Source: an uncultured Prevotellaceae bacterium
GTDB taxonomy: Bacteria > Bacteroidota > Bacteroidia > Bacteroidales > Bacteroidaceae
NCBI GenBank assembly: GCA_945827465.1
Contig: CALZOH010000072.1
Span: forward strand, 1-13,364
Direction of reading: 5' to 3'
DNA: 13,364 bases
This document shows, one piece after another, positions 1 through 7,781 of the stretch. The first letter of the stretch is position 1. Each line of letters begins with the position of its first letter. A program made the translations under genes and the position numbers. The notes below the pieces were generated by a model. The model had not been told where the DNA came from. It saw only the letters and a program-made list of their open reading frames with translations, and did no database searches.

Positions 1-117
1 TCACACAAAACCCTCGAAACGGTTGCGACGATGCTGACTCGGGTCACACAAAACCGCCGAAACGGTTGCGACGATGCTGACTCGGGTCACACAAAACCCT
101 CGAAACGGTTGCGACGA
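1..117. repeat. 43-bp tandem repeat array, at least 2.7 copies
   Basis: Units begin at 1, 44 and 87, each starting TCACACAAAACC and continuing through CGAAACGGTTGCGACGA. The first two units end in TGCTGACTCGGG; the third breaks off after about 31 bp (87-117). Unit 2 differs from units 1 and 3 by a couple of bases (CCGCCG versus CCCTCG). The array starts at the first base of the window, so it may extend upstream. There is no variable spacer, so this is a simple direct tandem array and not CRISPR. Function is unknown. Confidence 0.93.
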
Positions 118-245
118 CGGAATTGTGTTCACATTCTTTAGCAAATGCAATCGCAACGGTTAAAATGTCACACAGAAGTCCGTATCGCTGTTAACGGTTC
201 GACCCAATTGCTTTAACATTCTATAATAACTGCAGTTGGTTTGAT

Positions 246-260
246 GGTTTTGTGTGACCC
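246..260 (-). repeat. Inverted partial copy of the 43-bp repeat edge
   Basis: GGTTTTGTGTGACCC is the exact reverse complement of the unit junction GGGTCACACAAAACC found at 41-55. It lies about 130 bp beyond the array in opposite orientation, so array and copy could form a long-range inverted repeat. Identity is limited to about 15 bp. Confidence 0.7.
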
Positions 261-393
261 GTGTTGGGGGTGAACGGAATAGTTTGACGAGATTGTGTTA
301 ATAATCCCTTATAAAACGAACCTATTCGGCCCTAAAACGGCCATCATGATAGCATCAATTTAAGTTATTCGGCATTAACACGAGGCTGATGTA

Positions 394-431
394 AGCATCG
401 TCGAGGTTCGTTTGAGGGTTTTGTCGTGTTA
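394..431 (-). repeat. Diverged inverted copy of the 43-bp repeat
   Basis: AGCATCGTCG at 394-403 followed by GTTTGAGGGTTTTG and a GTGT tail tracks the reverse complement of the 43-bp unit nearly end to end, with a few substitutions and small indels in the middle and near the end. It is probably an old, decayed copy of the same repeat family. Confidence 0.6.
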
Positions 432-490
432 TGGACAGCATCAAAACCGTTCGTTTGACCGTTATGTTATCATCAAATTAATGGTAAATC

Positions 491-515
491 TGTAGGGGCG
501 TATCGCATACGCCCT
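491..515 (-). repeat. 25-bp palindromic interspersed repeat, copy 1
   Basis: Reads TGTAGGGGCGTAT then CGCATACGCCCT. It is the exact reverse complement of copies 2 and 3. The core can fold as a hairpin with arms GGGCGTAT/ATACGCCC (8 bp) around a 3-nt centre. The same kind of GGGCGTATnnnATACGCCC element is, from general knowledge, scattered between genes in many Bacteroidetes genomes, where its role is unclear. Confidence 0.88.
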
Positions 516-586
516 CCATGGCGGCGAAAAAGCACATCAAACGAATGTGTCATGTTGGGCGTTAATGTTTCATTTCCGCTCATTTG

Positions 587-611
587 AGGGCGTATGCGAT
601 ACGCCCCTACA
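587..611 (+). repeat. 25-bp palindromic interspersed repeat, copy 2
   Basis: AGGGCGTATGCG followed by ATACGCCCCTACA is identical to copy 3 and inverted relative to copy 1, 71 bp away. Copies 1 and 2 could pair over their full 25 bp. Flanking words (TTGAGGGCG before, CACCTATTCG after) resemble those of copy 3, so the mobile or conserved unit may be slightly longer than 25 bp. Confidence 0.88.
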
Positions 612-672
612 CCTATTCGATTGATTTTTGGTATTGATTGGGGGATGTGTCGGTTCCGTTTTCGCCCACGTG

Positions 673-697
673 AGGGCGTATGCGATACGCCCCTACA
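673..697 (+). repeat. 25-bp palindromic interspersed repeat, copy 3
   Basis: Identical over 25 bp to copy 2, with similar flanks (GTGAGGGCG before, CACCTGTTCG after). It lies about 200 bp upstream of the TolC-like gene, probably outside its core promoter. Confidence 0.88.
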
Positions 698-894
698 CCT
701 GTTCGTTTATTGCCGTGGCTAAATGCGATTAATAATTACGCCTGTTCGATTGAAAACGATGCTTTATGGAGACACCAAACAGGGTGGTGTCAAACTTTTG
801 GACAGTTTGCAGGGTGAAAAGTTGGTTTCGAGGTTCGGGATGACACGCAGGGTGGAAAGTATCGCCATCTTTGCAACACGAAAAAAGAAAGAGA

Positions 895-2361
895 ATGAAA
901 AGACTGTTGATGTTCGTTATCACGTGGACGATGGTGGTTGTAAGCCAAGGTCAGGACATATTGCAACTGACGTTGGAAGAAACCATCCGGATGGCACAAC
1001 AAAAATCGCCGGACGCAATTGCTGCACGTCACACGCTGAGCAGCGCTTACTGGAATTTTCGCTATTACCAGGCCGGATACAAGCCCACGCTGAAATTGAC
1101 GACTTCACCTAAGTTTAACAGAGGCATTGAAAGCGTGATGCAACCCGACGGTACAATCAGCTTCAAGCATGTAAGCCAGGTGAACAGCGAAGTCTCGACC
1201 CAGTTGACACAGAATATTTTCTGGACCGGAGGTAGTCTCTTCGTCAACAGCTCGCTGCAACGAAACGATCAGATTGAAGGTGATGGAAAGGTTTCCTATC
1301 GTTCGCAGCCCATCAGCATCGGCTATCAGCAAAGCCTGCTCGGATATAACTCGATGAAGTGGAGCCGGCGCATCGAACCGCTTCGTTGGCAAGAGGCCCA
1401 GAAGCAATATAACGAGACGCTGGAGCTGCTGGCCTCACGCGCCTGCAGTTACTTCTTCAAACTGGCTGAAGCGCAGGCCAACGTGGAGATTGCGCGAAGC
1501 AACCTGTCTTCGGCCGACACGCTCTGCCATTTTGCGGAGGGAAGATACAACATAGGAACTATCACCGAGAACGAAATGTTGCAACTCAAGCTCAATCGAC
1601 TGCGCGAAGAGACGAACTTGCTCGACGCCAACGTGTCGTTGCAGTCGGCTGCAGAGGAGTTGCGCAACTTTCTGGACCTGGAGACGACGGTTCAGCTCTG
1701 TGTGGTGACCGATGACAACGTGCCCCAACTCGAAATACCCTTAGGTCGGGCCATAGACTTGGCCTTAGACAACAATCCGGAGCCGGATTATTATAAAAGA
1801 ACGCAACTCGAGACTCGGCAGAACCTGGCCTACACCAAAGCCGACACCAAATTGAAGGCAGACATGTATTTGCAGTTCGGACTCTCGCAGACGGGACTGA
1901 ATTTGAGGGAAGCTTATCGTTCACCTTCGGACATGCAATACGCCTCCGTGACTGTATCGGTACCCATCCTGGACTGGGGACGGGGCAAAGGACGCCGTCG
2001 CATGGCCCAATCGAGTGTCGACCTGGCCGACATACATGCAGAACAAGGCATCAAAAGCTTCAAACAGAATGTGTCGAAGATGGTTCAGCAGTTTAACTTG
2101 CAGTCACAACGGGTTTCGGTGGCGCAACAGGCCGACAAAACGGCCGAACGACGCTATGAAGTGGCGCGCAGGCTTTACGTCATGGGTCAAAGCACCATCC
2201 TCGACCTCAACAGCGCCATCAGCGAGAAAGATGCGGCCCGCCGCAGCTATATACAGAGCTTGTCAACGTATTGGAGTTTATACTACGGACTGCGATCGAT
2301 GACCGGATACGACTTTGAACAGCAGCATCCGATAGCTTGGCCTTTACCTGAAAACCTATAA
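895..2361 (+). CDS. TolC-family outer-membrane efflux protein
   Basis: Predicted outer-membrane channel of a tripartite exporter, letting substrate leave through the outer membrane while docked to the adaptor encoded next. The product is 488 residues, a normal length for the family. It begins MKRLLMFVITWTMVVVSQGQD, a basic N terminus plus hydrophobic core, so a Sec signal peptide cleaved near residues 18-20; no lipobox Cys is seen. The mature part starts with LTLEETIRMAQQKSPD, the usual opening of an OEP repeat, and a second repeat starts near IPLGRAIDLALDNNP; helical stretches such as ARACSYFFKLAEAQANVEIARSN fit the periplasmic tunnel. The ATG at 895 is preferred over the in-frame TTG at 871, which would put charged residues before the signal peptide. 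An A-rich stretch precedes the ATG. First gene of a four-gene operon. Family certain; substrate unknown. Confidence 0.93.
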   Translation: MKRLLMFVITWTMVVVSQGQDILQLTLEETIRMAQQKSPDAIAARHTLSSAYWNFRYYQAGYKPTLKLTTSPKFNRGIESVMQPDGTISFKHVSQVNSEVSTQLTQNIFWTGGSLFVNSSLQRNDQIEGDGKVSYRSQPISIGYQQSLLGYNSMKWSRRIEPLRWQEAQKQYNETLELLASRACSYFFKLAEAQANVEIARSNLSSADTLCHFAEGRYNIGTITENEMLQLKLNRLREETNLLDANVSLQSAAEELRNFLDLETTVQLCVVTDDNVPQLEIPLGRAIDLALDNNPEPDYYKRTQLETRQNLAYTKADTKLKADMYLQFGLSQTGLNLREAYRSPSDMQYASVTVSVPILDWGRGKGRRRMAQSSVDLADIHAEQGIKSFKQNVSKMVQQFNLQSQRVSVAQQADKTAERRYEVARRLYVMGQSTILDLNSAISEKDAARRSYIQSLSTYWSLYYGLRSMTGYDFEQQHPIAWPLPENL

Positions 2362-2370
2362 CAAAGAACA

Positions 2371-3621
2371 ATGGATAAGATACTTCCCCCCAAACCCTGG
2401 TATTTACGTTACAAATATTACTTGGTGTGCGCCATCGTCACGGTCGGGCTCATCATTTACGCCCTGACACTGGCCCTTGGACCGAGCCGAATGCGCATCA
2501 ACCAGGATGACGTCAAAACGGGAGAAGCGAAAAAGGCCCCCTTCCTGGAATATGTTGACGTGGAAGGGCACGTGGAACCCATCCGTACCTTGCGAGTGAA
2601 CACCCGTGAATCGGGCAGCGTGGTGCGCATCGTGGCTGAAGAAGGACAAAGTCTGCACGAGGGCGACACCATCCTCGTGCTCACCAATCCCGAACTGGAG
2701 CGGACCATCGAGGACCTGCGCGACGACTTGGAGGAAAAGCATACCGCCTATGAGGAGCAGAAGATAGAACAGGAGAAACTCAGGCTCCAACTGCGCAAAC
2801 AGACCCTACAGGCACACTATGAGCGGCAACGACTGGACAAAAACATCAGGCTCGACCGCGAAGAGCACAGCATGGGCATCAAAAGCAAGGCTCAACTTGA
2901 GGTGGCAGAAGATGAATACCGCTATCAACAGGAGCGTACCCGGTTGGAGATCCTCTCGCTTCGCAACGACTCGGCCTCGGCCATCCTGAAAGGCCACATC
3001 ATGGAGCGTAATCTGGAACGAGAACAAAAGAAATATCAGCACGCACGCGAGCGACTTGACCATTTGGTGGTAGTGGCACCCTGTGACGGACAGCTCAGTT
3101 ATATCTCTCCCACCCTCGGACAACGCGTGGGCGACGGTGAATTGGTAGCAGAAATAAAGGTGCTCACGGATTATAAGGTACACGCCTCGCTCAATGAATA
3201 CTACATTGACCGCATCGTGTCGGGCCTTCCGGCCAATATCAGGTATCAGAACAAGCTCTATCCGCTGCATATCACGAAGGTAGTACCCGAAGTACGCGAC
3301 CGGAGCTTCGACATCGACCTTGTGTTTGAGGGGAAACAACCCGAGAACATCCGCGTGGGCAAGTCGTATCGCGTACAGATAGAACTCGGCAAGGCCGAAG
3401 AGGCGCTGGTGATTCCACGGGGCGACTTCTACCAGGCCACGGCCGGCGAGTGGATTTTCCGTGTCGACCCCACAGGCACCAAAGCCGTGCGTACTCCTAT
3501 CACGATCGGACGTCAGAATCCGTCGCAATACGAAATCATCGAAGGATTACAGCCCGGTGACCGCGTGATTACCTCGGGTTACGATCGATTGGGCGATGTG
3601 GAAATGATCGTATTAAAATAG
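2371..3621 (+). CDS. HlyD/RND-type periplasmic adaptor (membrane fusion protein)
   Basis: Predicted inner-membrane-anchored adaptor bridging the ABC permease and the TolC-like channel. The 416-residue product has one N-terminal TM helix (about 18-37, LVCAIVTVGLIIYALTLAL). The lipoyl-like domain is split into halves at about 78-106 and 232-262 (APCDGQLSYISPTLGQRVGDGE). Between them lies a long charged, Gln/Glu-rich coiled-coil hairpin (about 107-232). Beta-barrel and membrane-proximal domains follow, ending in GLQPGDRVITSGYDRLGD, typical of MacA/AcrA-type adaptors. It starts 9 nt after the TolC stop, implying co-transcription and probably coupled translation. The family is clear; the partner assignment rests on gene order. 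Confidence 0.93.
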   Translation: MDKILPPKPWYLRYKYYLVCAIVTVGLIIYALTLALGPSRMRINQDDVKTGEAKKAPFLEYVDVEGHVEPIRTLRVNTRESGSVVRIVAEEGQSLHEGDTILVLTNPELERTIEDLRDDLEEKHTAYEEQKIEQEKLRLQLRKQTLQAHYERQRLDKNIRLDREEHSMGIKSKAQLEVAEDEYRYQQERTRLEILSLRNDSASAILKGHIMERNLEREQKKYQHARERLDHLVVVAPCDGQLSYISPTLGQRVGDGELVAEIKVLTDYKVHASLNEYYIDRIVSGLPANIRYQNKLYPLHITKVVPEVRDRSFDIDLVFEGKQPENIRVGKSYRVQIELGKAEEALVIPRGDFYQATAGEWIFRVDPTGTKAVRTPITIGRQNPSQYEIIEGLQPGDRVITSGYDRLGDVEMIVLK

Positions 3622-3674
3622 CTGCACACCCCTACCTTCAGTCAAACAAAGAAATATTAACCCATCTCATTATT

Positions 3675-4355
3675 ATGGCAAAAATAGAAATACAAGACCT
3701 GCAAAAGGTTTTTCGTACAGAACACGTTGAAACGATCGCACTCAACGGCGTTTCGCTCACCGTAAACGATGGTGAATTTGTCGCCATCATGGGACCGTCA
3801 GGCTGTGGCAAGTCAACCTTATTAAATATCATGGGATTGCTCGACAATCCCACCTCGGGGCGCTACCTGCTGAACGGTATTGACGTCACTCAGAAGTCGG
3901 AATCAGAGCGTACAGATATTCGCAAAGGCACACTCGGTTTCGTTTTCCAGGCTTTCAACCTGATTGAAGACCTCAACGTAGTCGAAAACATCGAAATGCC
4001 CCTGCTGTATATGGGAATCCGTAAAGCCGAGCGCCGTCGGCGCGTGGCCGAAGCCATGGAACGCATGAACATCACTCATCGAGCCAAACATTTCCCTGCA
4101 CAACTCTCAGGAGGACAACAACAGCGCGTGGCCATCGCCCGTGCCGTGGTCTCCCGACCCTCGCTCATCCTGGCCGACGAACCAACCGGCAACCTTGACT
4201 CGAAAAACGGACATGAAGTCATGTCACTTCTGTCTGAACTCCACAAAAACGGCACCACCATCGTCATGGTGACCCACTCGCAGAAGGACGCCCAATATGC
4301 TACCCGCATCGTCAACCTCTTCGACGGACAAATTGTAGAAAAAGTTGAAATGTAA
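3675..4355 (+). CDS. ABC transporter ATP-binding protein, MacB/LolD type
   Basis: ATPase subunit that powers the permease encoded next, acting at the cytoplasmic face of the inner membrane. The 226-residue product is a full single nucleotide-binding domain. Walker A is GPSGCGKST (40-48), Q-loop Gln92 (FVFQAFNLI), signature LSGGQ (144-148) followed by QQRVAIARA, Walker B LILADEP (164-170) with catalytic Glu169, D-loop NLDS, and switch His201 (VTHS). All essential residues are present. FQAFNLIEDLNVVENIEMPL is characteristic of the MacB/LolD/FtsE branch, which uses mechanotransmission instead of classic import. A 53-bp gap separates it from the adaptor gene, and 6 bp separate it from the permease. 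Confidence 0.96.
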   Translation: MAKIEIQDLQKVFRTEHVETIALNGVSLTVNDGEFVAIMGPSGCGKSTLLNIMGLLDNPTSGRYLLNGIDVTQKSESERTDIRKGTLGFVFQAFNLIEDLNVVENIEMPLLYMGIRKAERRRRVAEAMERMNITHRAKHFPAQLSGGQQQRVAIARAVVSRPSLILADEPTGNLDSKNGHEVMSLLSELHKNGTTIVMVTHSQKDAQYATRIVNLFDGQIVEKVEM

Positions 4356-4361
4356 TCCACC

Positions 4362-6821
4362 ATGTTCCGACACTATTTTTCAGTAACATGCCGAAACTTG
4401 ATGCACAACAAGTTTCAGTCGGCCTTTTCCATCGTAGGACTCGCCGTTGCATTCTTCTGTTTCGGCATCTGCATGTACTTCGTCATGGGTGTACTGACCA
4501 TGGACGAGTATTATGACAACCACAAGCGAGTGCTGCAGCTCCAGCAAGACCATCATGTTTCGGGCATTCGTAACACACAATTTGAAGAAATAAAGCAGCT
4601 CTTTCCGGAAATAGAGTGCTACTGCCGATTTTATGACAGAATGGAAACGGCATACGTTGCAAAAGAGAACGTAGACTGCCAGTTGAAGACCGTGGAATGC
4701 GACACTACCCTTCGTCACATCTATCAACCGAAGCTGATCGCAGGTAGTTGGCACGCCGCCGAGCATAGCCCCAACAGCTTTTTGCTGACGGAGAGATGTG
4801 CTAAGCGCATCTTTGGCAGCGCAGAAAAGGCCATCGGACAAATTTTCATCCCAAAAGGTAAGGAAAACCCGGCTCCCGGAGTAGAGAATGGCATCAGCTA
4901 CCAGGTACAAGCGGTAGTGGAAAACTTGCCTTATAACAATTCACTAAAACCATTCGAGTCCATTGACGCTTGGGTGATGAATGACAACGACGGACATCTG
5001 CAACGCGAACAGAACTACGTGTGGATCTATGGCAACGCCATCATGCTACGTGAAGGCGTTAACAAATCGGCCTTTTGCCAACGTCTTGAAAAAGCAGCCC
5101 TATCGGCCGAAACAAAAGAGCAAATCAATAGTCCAGGAAGGGCAGCAGGCGAAGTCCGTATCGTGACAGCCGACCCCACGGCCGATAAAGGACTGCTTGC
5201 AGCCAGCAACTGGGCCTTGATACTGGCTCTACTCATCATCACGACACCGGGATTACTGATTCTGCTTTCAGCCTTGAGCAGTTTCTTCCACCTCTTGCTC
5301 AGCAATATCATGATGCGACGAAGGGAGTACACACTGCGAAGAGCCCACGGAGCACACACGTTCGACCTATGGACCATGGTGTGTACGCAAGTAGTCAGCA
5401 TGCTGCTGTTGGTAGGCGTGTTCACTTGGATCATCATCGAACTGCTTTCAGATTATTTTGTCTTTCCCAACAACGCCATCCTCGATTCAAACGAGATGAT
5501 TCGGCAAAGCTGCTGGTATCTGGCCATCTTGTTACTGGTAGGTCTCGCTGTATCATGGCTCTCGGTAGCACGCATTCGGAAAGACTCACTGCAAGAAGCC
5601 ATGAAGACCTCGACCGGAAAGAGACCGGGACGCCACATTGGCCGAAACATACTGATGGAATGGCAAATGTGTGTGTCGTTCATCTTCGTCACACTGTTGG
5701 CAGCCCTCCTGCTCCAGACAAACCTTGACATCAAGGTGATGTTGCCATGGCTCTCGAATGAAGAGAAAAAGGACATCATCGAGTTGCCGTGGAACATCGG
5801 TAACACATTGCGCGAAGCCACTGAAGCCGAATTACGCGCTGTACCGGCCATCAAGGACGTGGTGTTTTGTAACGGTTACATCCGAAATTTTGAATTTCCT
5901 GCCTGGCAAGACATACGAGTGGTCAATGCCCAAGGCGACACCATCCATGCGAGCATTGCATCATGCGAGCCTGAAATACCCGGCTTCCTCAATGTCCCCT
6001 TATTGAGCGGGCATTGGTTCAAAAAGGCGGACGAAGTATTAATCGACCAACTCTTGGCAGAGAAGAATCACCTACAAGTTGGAGACAAACTCAACATGTT
6101 GAGCTTCCAAGAGAATGGATTTGCCCTTATCACTCCCGAGAAAGAATTCATACAATATGTCACCATTGTCGGCATCATAGATAATCTGATGCAGAAATCG
6201 AGCCTCAACATGTCAGGCAACGTGAGCATGTATCAGCGCGGCGGCATCTATACCAATAGCGGAAAAGAGATCAACGGCCACTTTGCGGTGAAAGCTCATC
6301 ACGGGAAATATGACGAAGCCTGTAAAGCCATCCAAGAAATCCAAAAGAAGTTGAAAATTAAAATCATCTCCACGGAGGAAGATAAAATGCCCAGTCTTTA
6401 TGACGATTTAAAAGAACGTAACAACACCTTCCAGACGTTTGTCAGAATCTTCTGGGTATTTGCCATCATCTCTTTGCTCATTACACTTCACAGTATCTAT
6501 TCGGCCGTGACCACTGACACCAATGCACGTCGAAAGGAAATGGCCATACGAAAAATCAACGGAGCCAAAGCCCGACACATTGCCATGCGATTCATTCGTC
6601 TATATCCGATGCTCATGGCCATTGCTGCGGTGATCGTCTTCCCGCTCACGTATTATCTGATAGAAAAATACCTTCGATTCTATCGCGAGACGTTTAACTT
6701 GGGATTCGTTTTCTTCCTGGGAATATTCGGTGTCATGTCTGTGTTTGTTGCCCTTACGGTATGCGTACAAATTTGGCGCGTGTCCTCAATGAATCCTGTC
6801 AAAGTCATCAAGGAAGAATAA
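4362..6821 (+). CDS. ABC transporter permease with two MacB/FtsX modules
   Basis: Membrane subunit of the exporter. The 819-residue product has eight likely TM helices, at about 22-45, 285-312, 337-365, 384-403, 435-455, 695-716, 746-767 and 780-803. Each half carries a large extracytoplasmic domain between its first and second helix (about 46-284 and 456-694), the MacB-PCD arrangement, followed by an FtsX domain. The coupling motifs after the second helix of each half are visible: RRREYTLRRAHGAH (319-332) and RRKEMAIRKINGAK (723-736). The C terminus NPVKVIKEE is typical. It is therefore a tandem duplication of the 4-TM MacB unit in one chain, common in Bacteroidetes, and needs only ATPase dimerisation to form a complete transporter. 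Starts 6 bp after the ATPase. Substrate unknown: peptides, antimicrobials or lipids are all possible for this family. Confidence 0.94.
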   Translation: MFRHYFSVTCRNLMHNKFQSAFSIVGLAVAFFCFGICMYFVMGVLTMDEYYDNHKRVLQLQQDHHVSGIRNTQFEEIKQLFPEIECYCRFYDRMETAYVAKENVDCQLKTVECDTTLRHIYQPKLIAGSWHAAEHSPNSFLLTERCAKRIFGSAEKAIGQIFIPKGKENPAPGVENGISYQVQAVVENLPYNNSLKPFESIDAWVMNDNDGHLQREQNYVWIYGNAIMLREGVNKSAFCQRLEKAALSAETKEQINSPGRAAGEVRIVTADPTADKGLLAASNWALILALLIITTPGLLILLSALSSFFHLLLSNIMMRRREYTLRRAHGAHTFDLWTMVCTQVVSMLLLVGVFTWIIIELLSDYFVFPNNAILDSNEMIRQSCWYLAILLLVGLAVSWLSVARIRKDSLQEAMKTSTGKRPGRHIGRNILMEWQMCVSFIFVTLLAALLLQTNLDIKVMLPWLSNEEKKDIIELPWNIGNTLREATEAELRAVPAIKDVVFCNGYIRNFEFPAWQDIRVVNAQGDTIHASIASCEPEIPGFLNVPLLSGHWFKKADEVLIDQLLAEKNHLQVGDKLNMLSFQENGFALITPEKEFIQYVTIVGIIDNLMQKSSLNMSGNVSMYQRGGIYTNSGKEINGHFAVKAHHGKYDEACKAIQEIQKKLKIKIISTEEDKMPSLYDDLKERNNTFQTFVRIFWVFAIISLLITLHSIYSAVTTDTNARRKEMAIRKINGAKARHIAMRFIRLYPMLMAIAAVIVFPLTYYLIEKYLRFYRETFNLGFVFFLGIFGVMSVFVALTVCVQIWRVSSMNPVKVIKEE

Positions 6822-6836
6822 TACAGTTTAGTAGCT

Positions 6837-7781
6837 TCAAAATTGTAAAATAAAGACGGCGCCACCTGACTCGTTCGACGAGCAGGTGAGCGTCCCTTTG
6901 TGCATGTTCATCATCTGACGACTAATGGCCAGACCGATGCCCGAACCGGTTGACTTGGACGTGTAGAAAGGCAGGAAGATCTCTTCTTGTTTGTCGGCAG
7001 GAACACCCGGACCATTGTCGCTCACCGTAATGCGAGGAGAATCTTCGGGAGCCGACGCTGTAATGACTACCGACGTGGCCGAAGCCTCTACGGCATTCTT
7101 GACTAAATTGATGAGAATTTGCTTGATTTGCTGCTCATCGCAGGTCAACTTCAAGCCTTGTGCACAATGTATGGAAAGTTCCTGTTCCGGAAAAAGGCGT
7201 TTCACATATTCAAGCATGGACTTCACCGACACTTCCCTGAGCTCCGGCTTCGGCAAATGAGTCAATTCATAGTAGTTATCAAGCAGTGACTTGATAGACG
7301 TGCACTGTTCGTGGATCACCTCAACGGCTTCACGACTCTCACCGGCGGAATAACTGCGTTGCAACATATCTTCACTGAGCGAAACGATGGGAGCAATGCT
7401 GTTACGCAGTTCATGAGTCATCATGCGAAGGATTCGGTCATAATACAAACGCTTCGTTTCGAGTTCCATCCGATAAAGGCTATAGGTCTGCATGACGCGA
7501 TTCATGTTTTCATACATCTCCTGAAGCTCGGCATCGTGTGTGGTTGGGAACCGACTCATGGTGTCCTTGCTATGCAAACAACCCAGGAAGTATTTCACTT
7601 GGTCGGGTAAAAAAGATGCTGCTCGCCACAACATCGCCAAAACGATGACGCACAACAAGACGCATCCTAACAGAACCATCCATCTCCAAGCGGACATCCA
7701 CGCAAATACGACCAGCCCACCCGAAGCCAGCAGGAGCAACGCCAATAATAAGATGTAGAAATGATAGTGATACTGCTTCAT
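6837..7781 (-). CDS. Two-TM sensor histidine kinase
   Basis: Predicted membrane kinase that phosphorylates the response regulator encoded just upstream. The 314-residue product has two adjacent TM helices (about 8-28 and 33-53) with almost no loop between them, so no extracytoplasmic sensor domain. It presumably senses within the membrane or through a partner. A short cytoplasmic linker leads to the HisKA domain with phospho-acceptor His123 (MTHELRNSIAP). The catalytic domain follows: N box QILINLVKNAVEA (221-233), G1 DNGPGVP (255-261), F box IFLPFYTSK (268-276), G2 GSGIGLAIS (279-287). All kinase boxes are intact. Its ATG overlaps the regulator stop by 4 bp (ATGA at 7778-7781). The stop lies 15 bp from the convergent permease stop. 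Regulation of the ABC operon is inferred from position only. Confidence 0.93.
   Translation of the reverse strand: MKQYHYHFYILLLALLLLASGGLVVFAWMSAWRWMVLLGCVLLCVIVLAMLWRAASFLPDQVKYFLGCLHSKDTMSRFPTTHDAELQEMYENMNRVMQTYSLYRMELETKRLYYDRILRMMTHELRNSIAPIVSLSEDMLQRSYSAGESREAVEVIHEQCTSIKSLLDNYYELTHLPKPELREVSVKSMLEYVKRLFPEQELSIHCAQGLKLTCDEQQIKQILINLVKNAVEASATSVVITASAPEDSPRITVSDNGPGVPADKQEEIFLPFYTSKSTGSGIGLAISRQMMNMHKGTLTCSSNESGGAVFILQF

Larger units (their letters stand above)
118..894. other. Repeat-rich intergenic region without a convincing gene
   Basis: No open reading frame here has a plausible protein or start context. The stretch holds diverged inverted copies of the left-edge repeat (246-260, 394-431), three palindromic 25-bp elements (491-515, 587-611, 673-697) and several loose copies of a CCTRTTCG-type word (321, 612, 698, 741). 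The end (about 760-894) must contain the promoter and leader of the TolC-like gene. The best promoter-like matches are one base off TAnnTTTG (AACTTTTG at 793-800, CATCTTTG at 866-873), neither with a convincing upstream TTTG, so no promoter is called. Confidence 0.7.

Noticed and set aside
1..117. CRISPR array
   Set aside because: The units are contiguous 43-bp direct repeats with no variable spacers, and no cas genes are nearby.
871..894. TTG at 871 as the start of the TolC-like protein
   Set aside because: It adds the charged stretch QHEKRKR ahead of a good signal peptide. The ATG at 895 gives a standard one.
723..1112. Open frame of 129 codons overlapping the start of the TolC-like gene
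   Set aside because: It runs out of frame into the well-supported signal peptide and OEP domain, its product has no recognisable motif, and no start context supports it.
2806..3528. 240-codon open frame on the minus strand inside the adaptor gene
   Set aside because: It is a shadow of the HlyD-type gene, whose domains and operon position are clear. The antisense product shows no motif.
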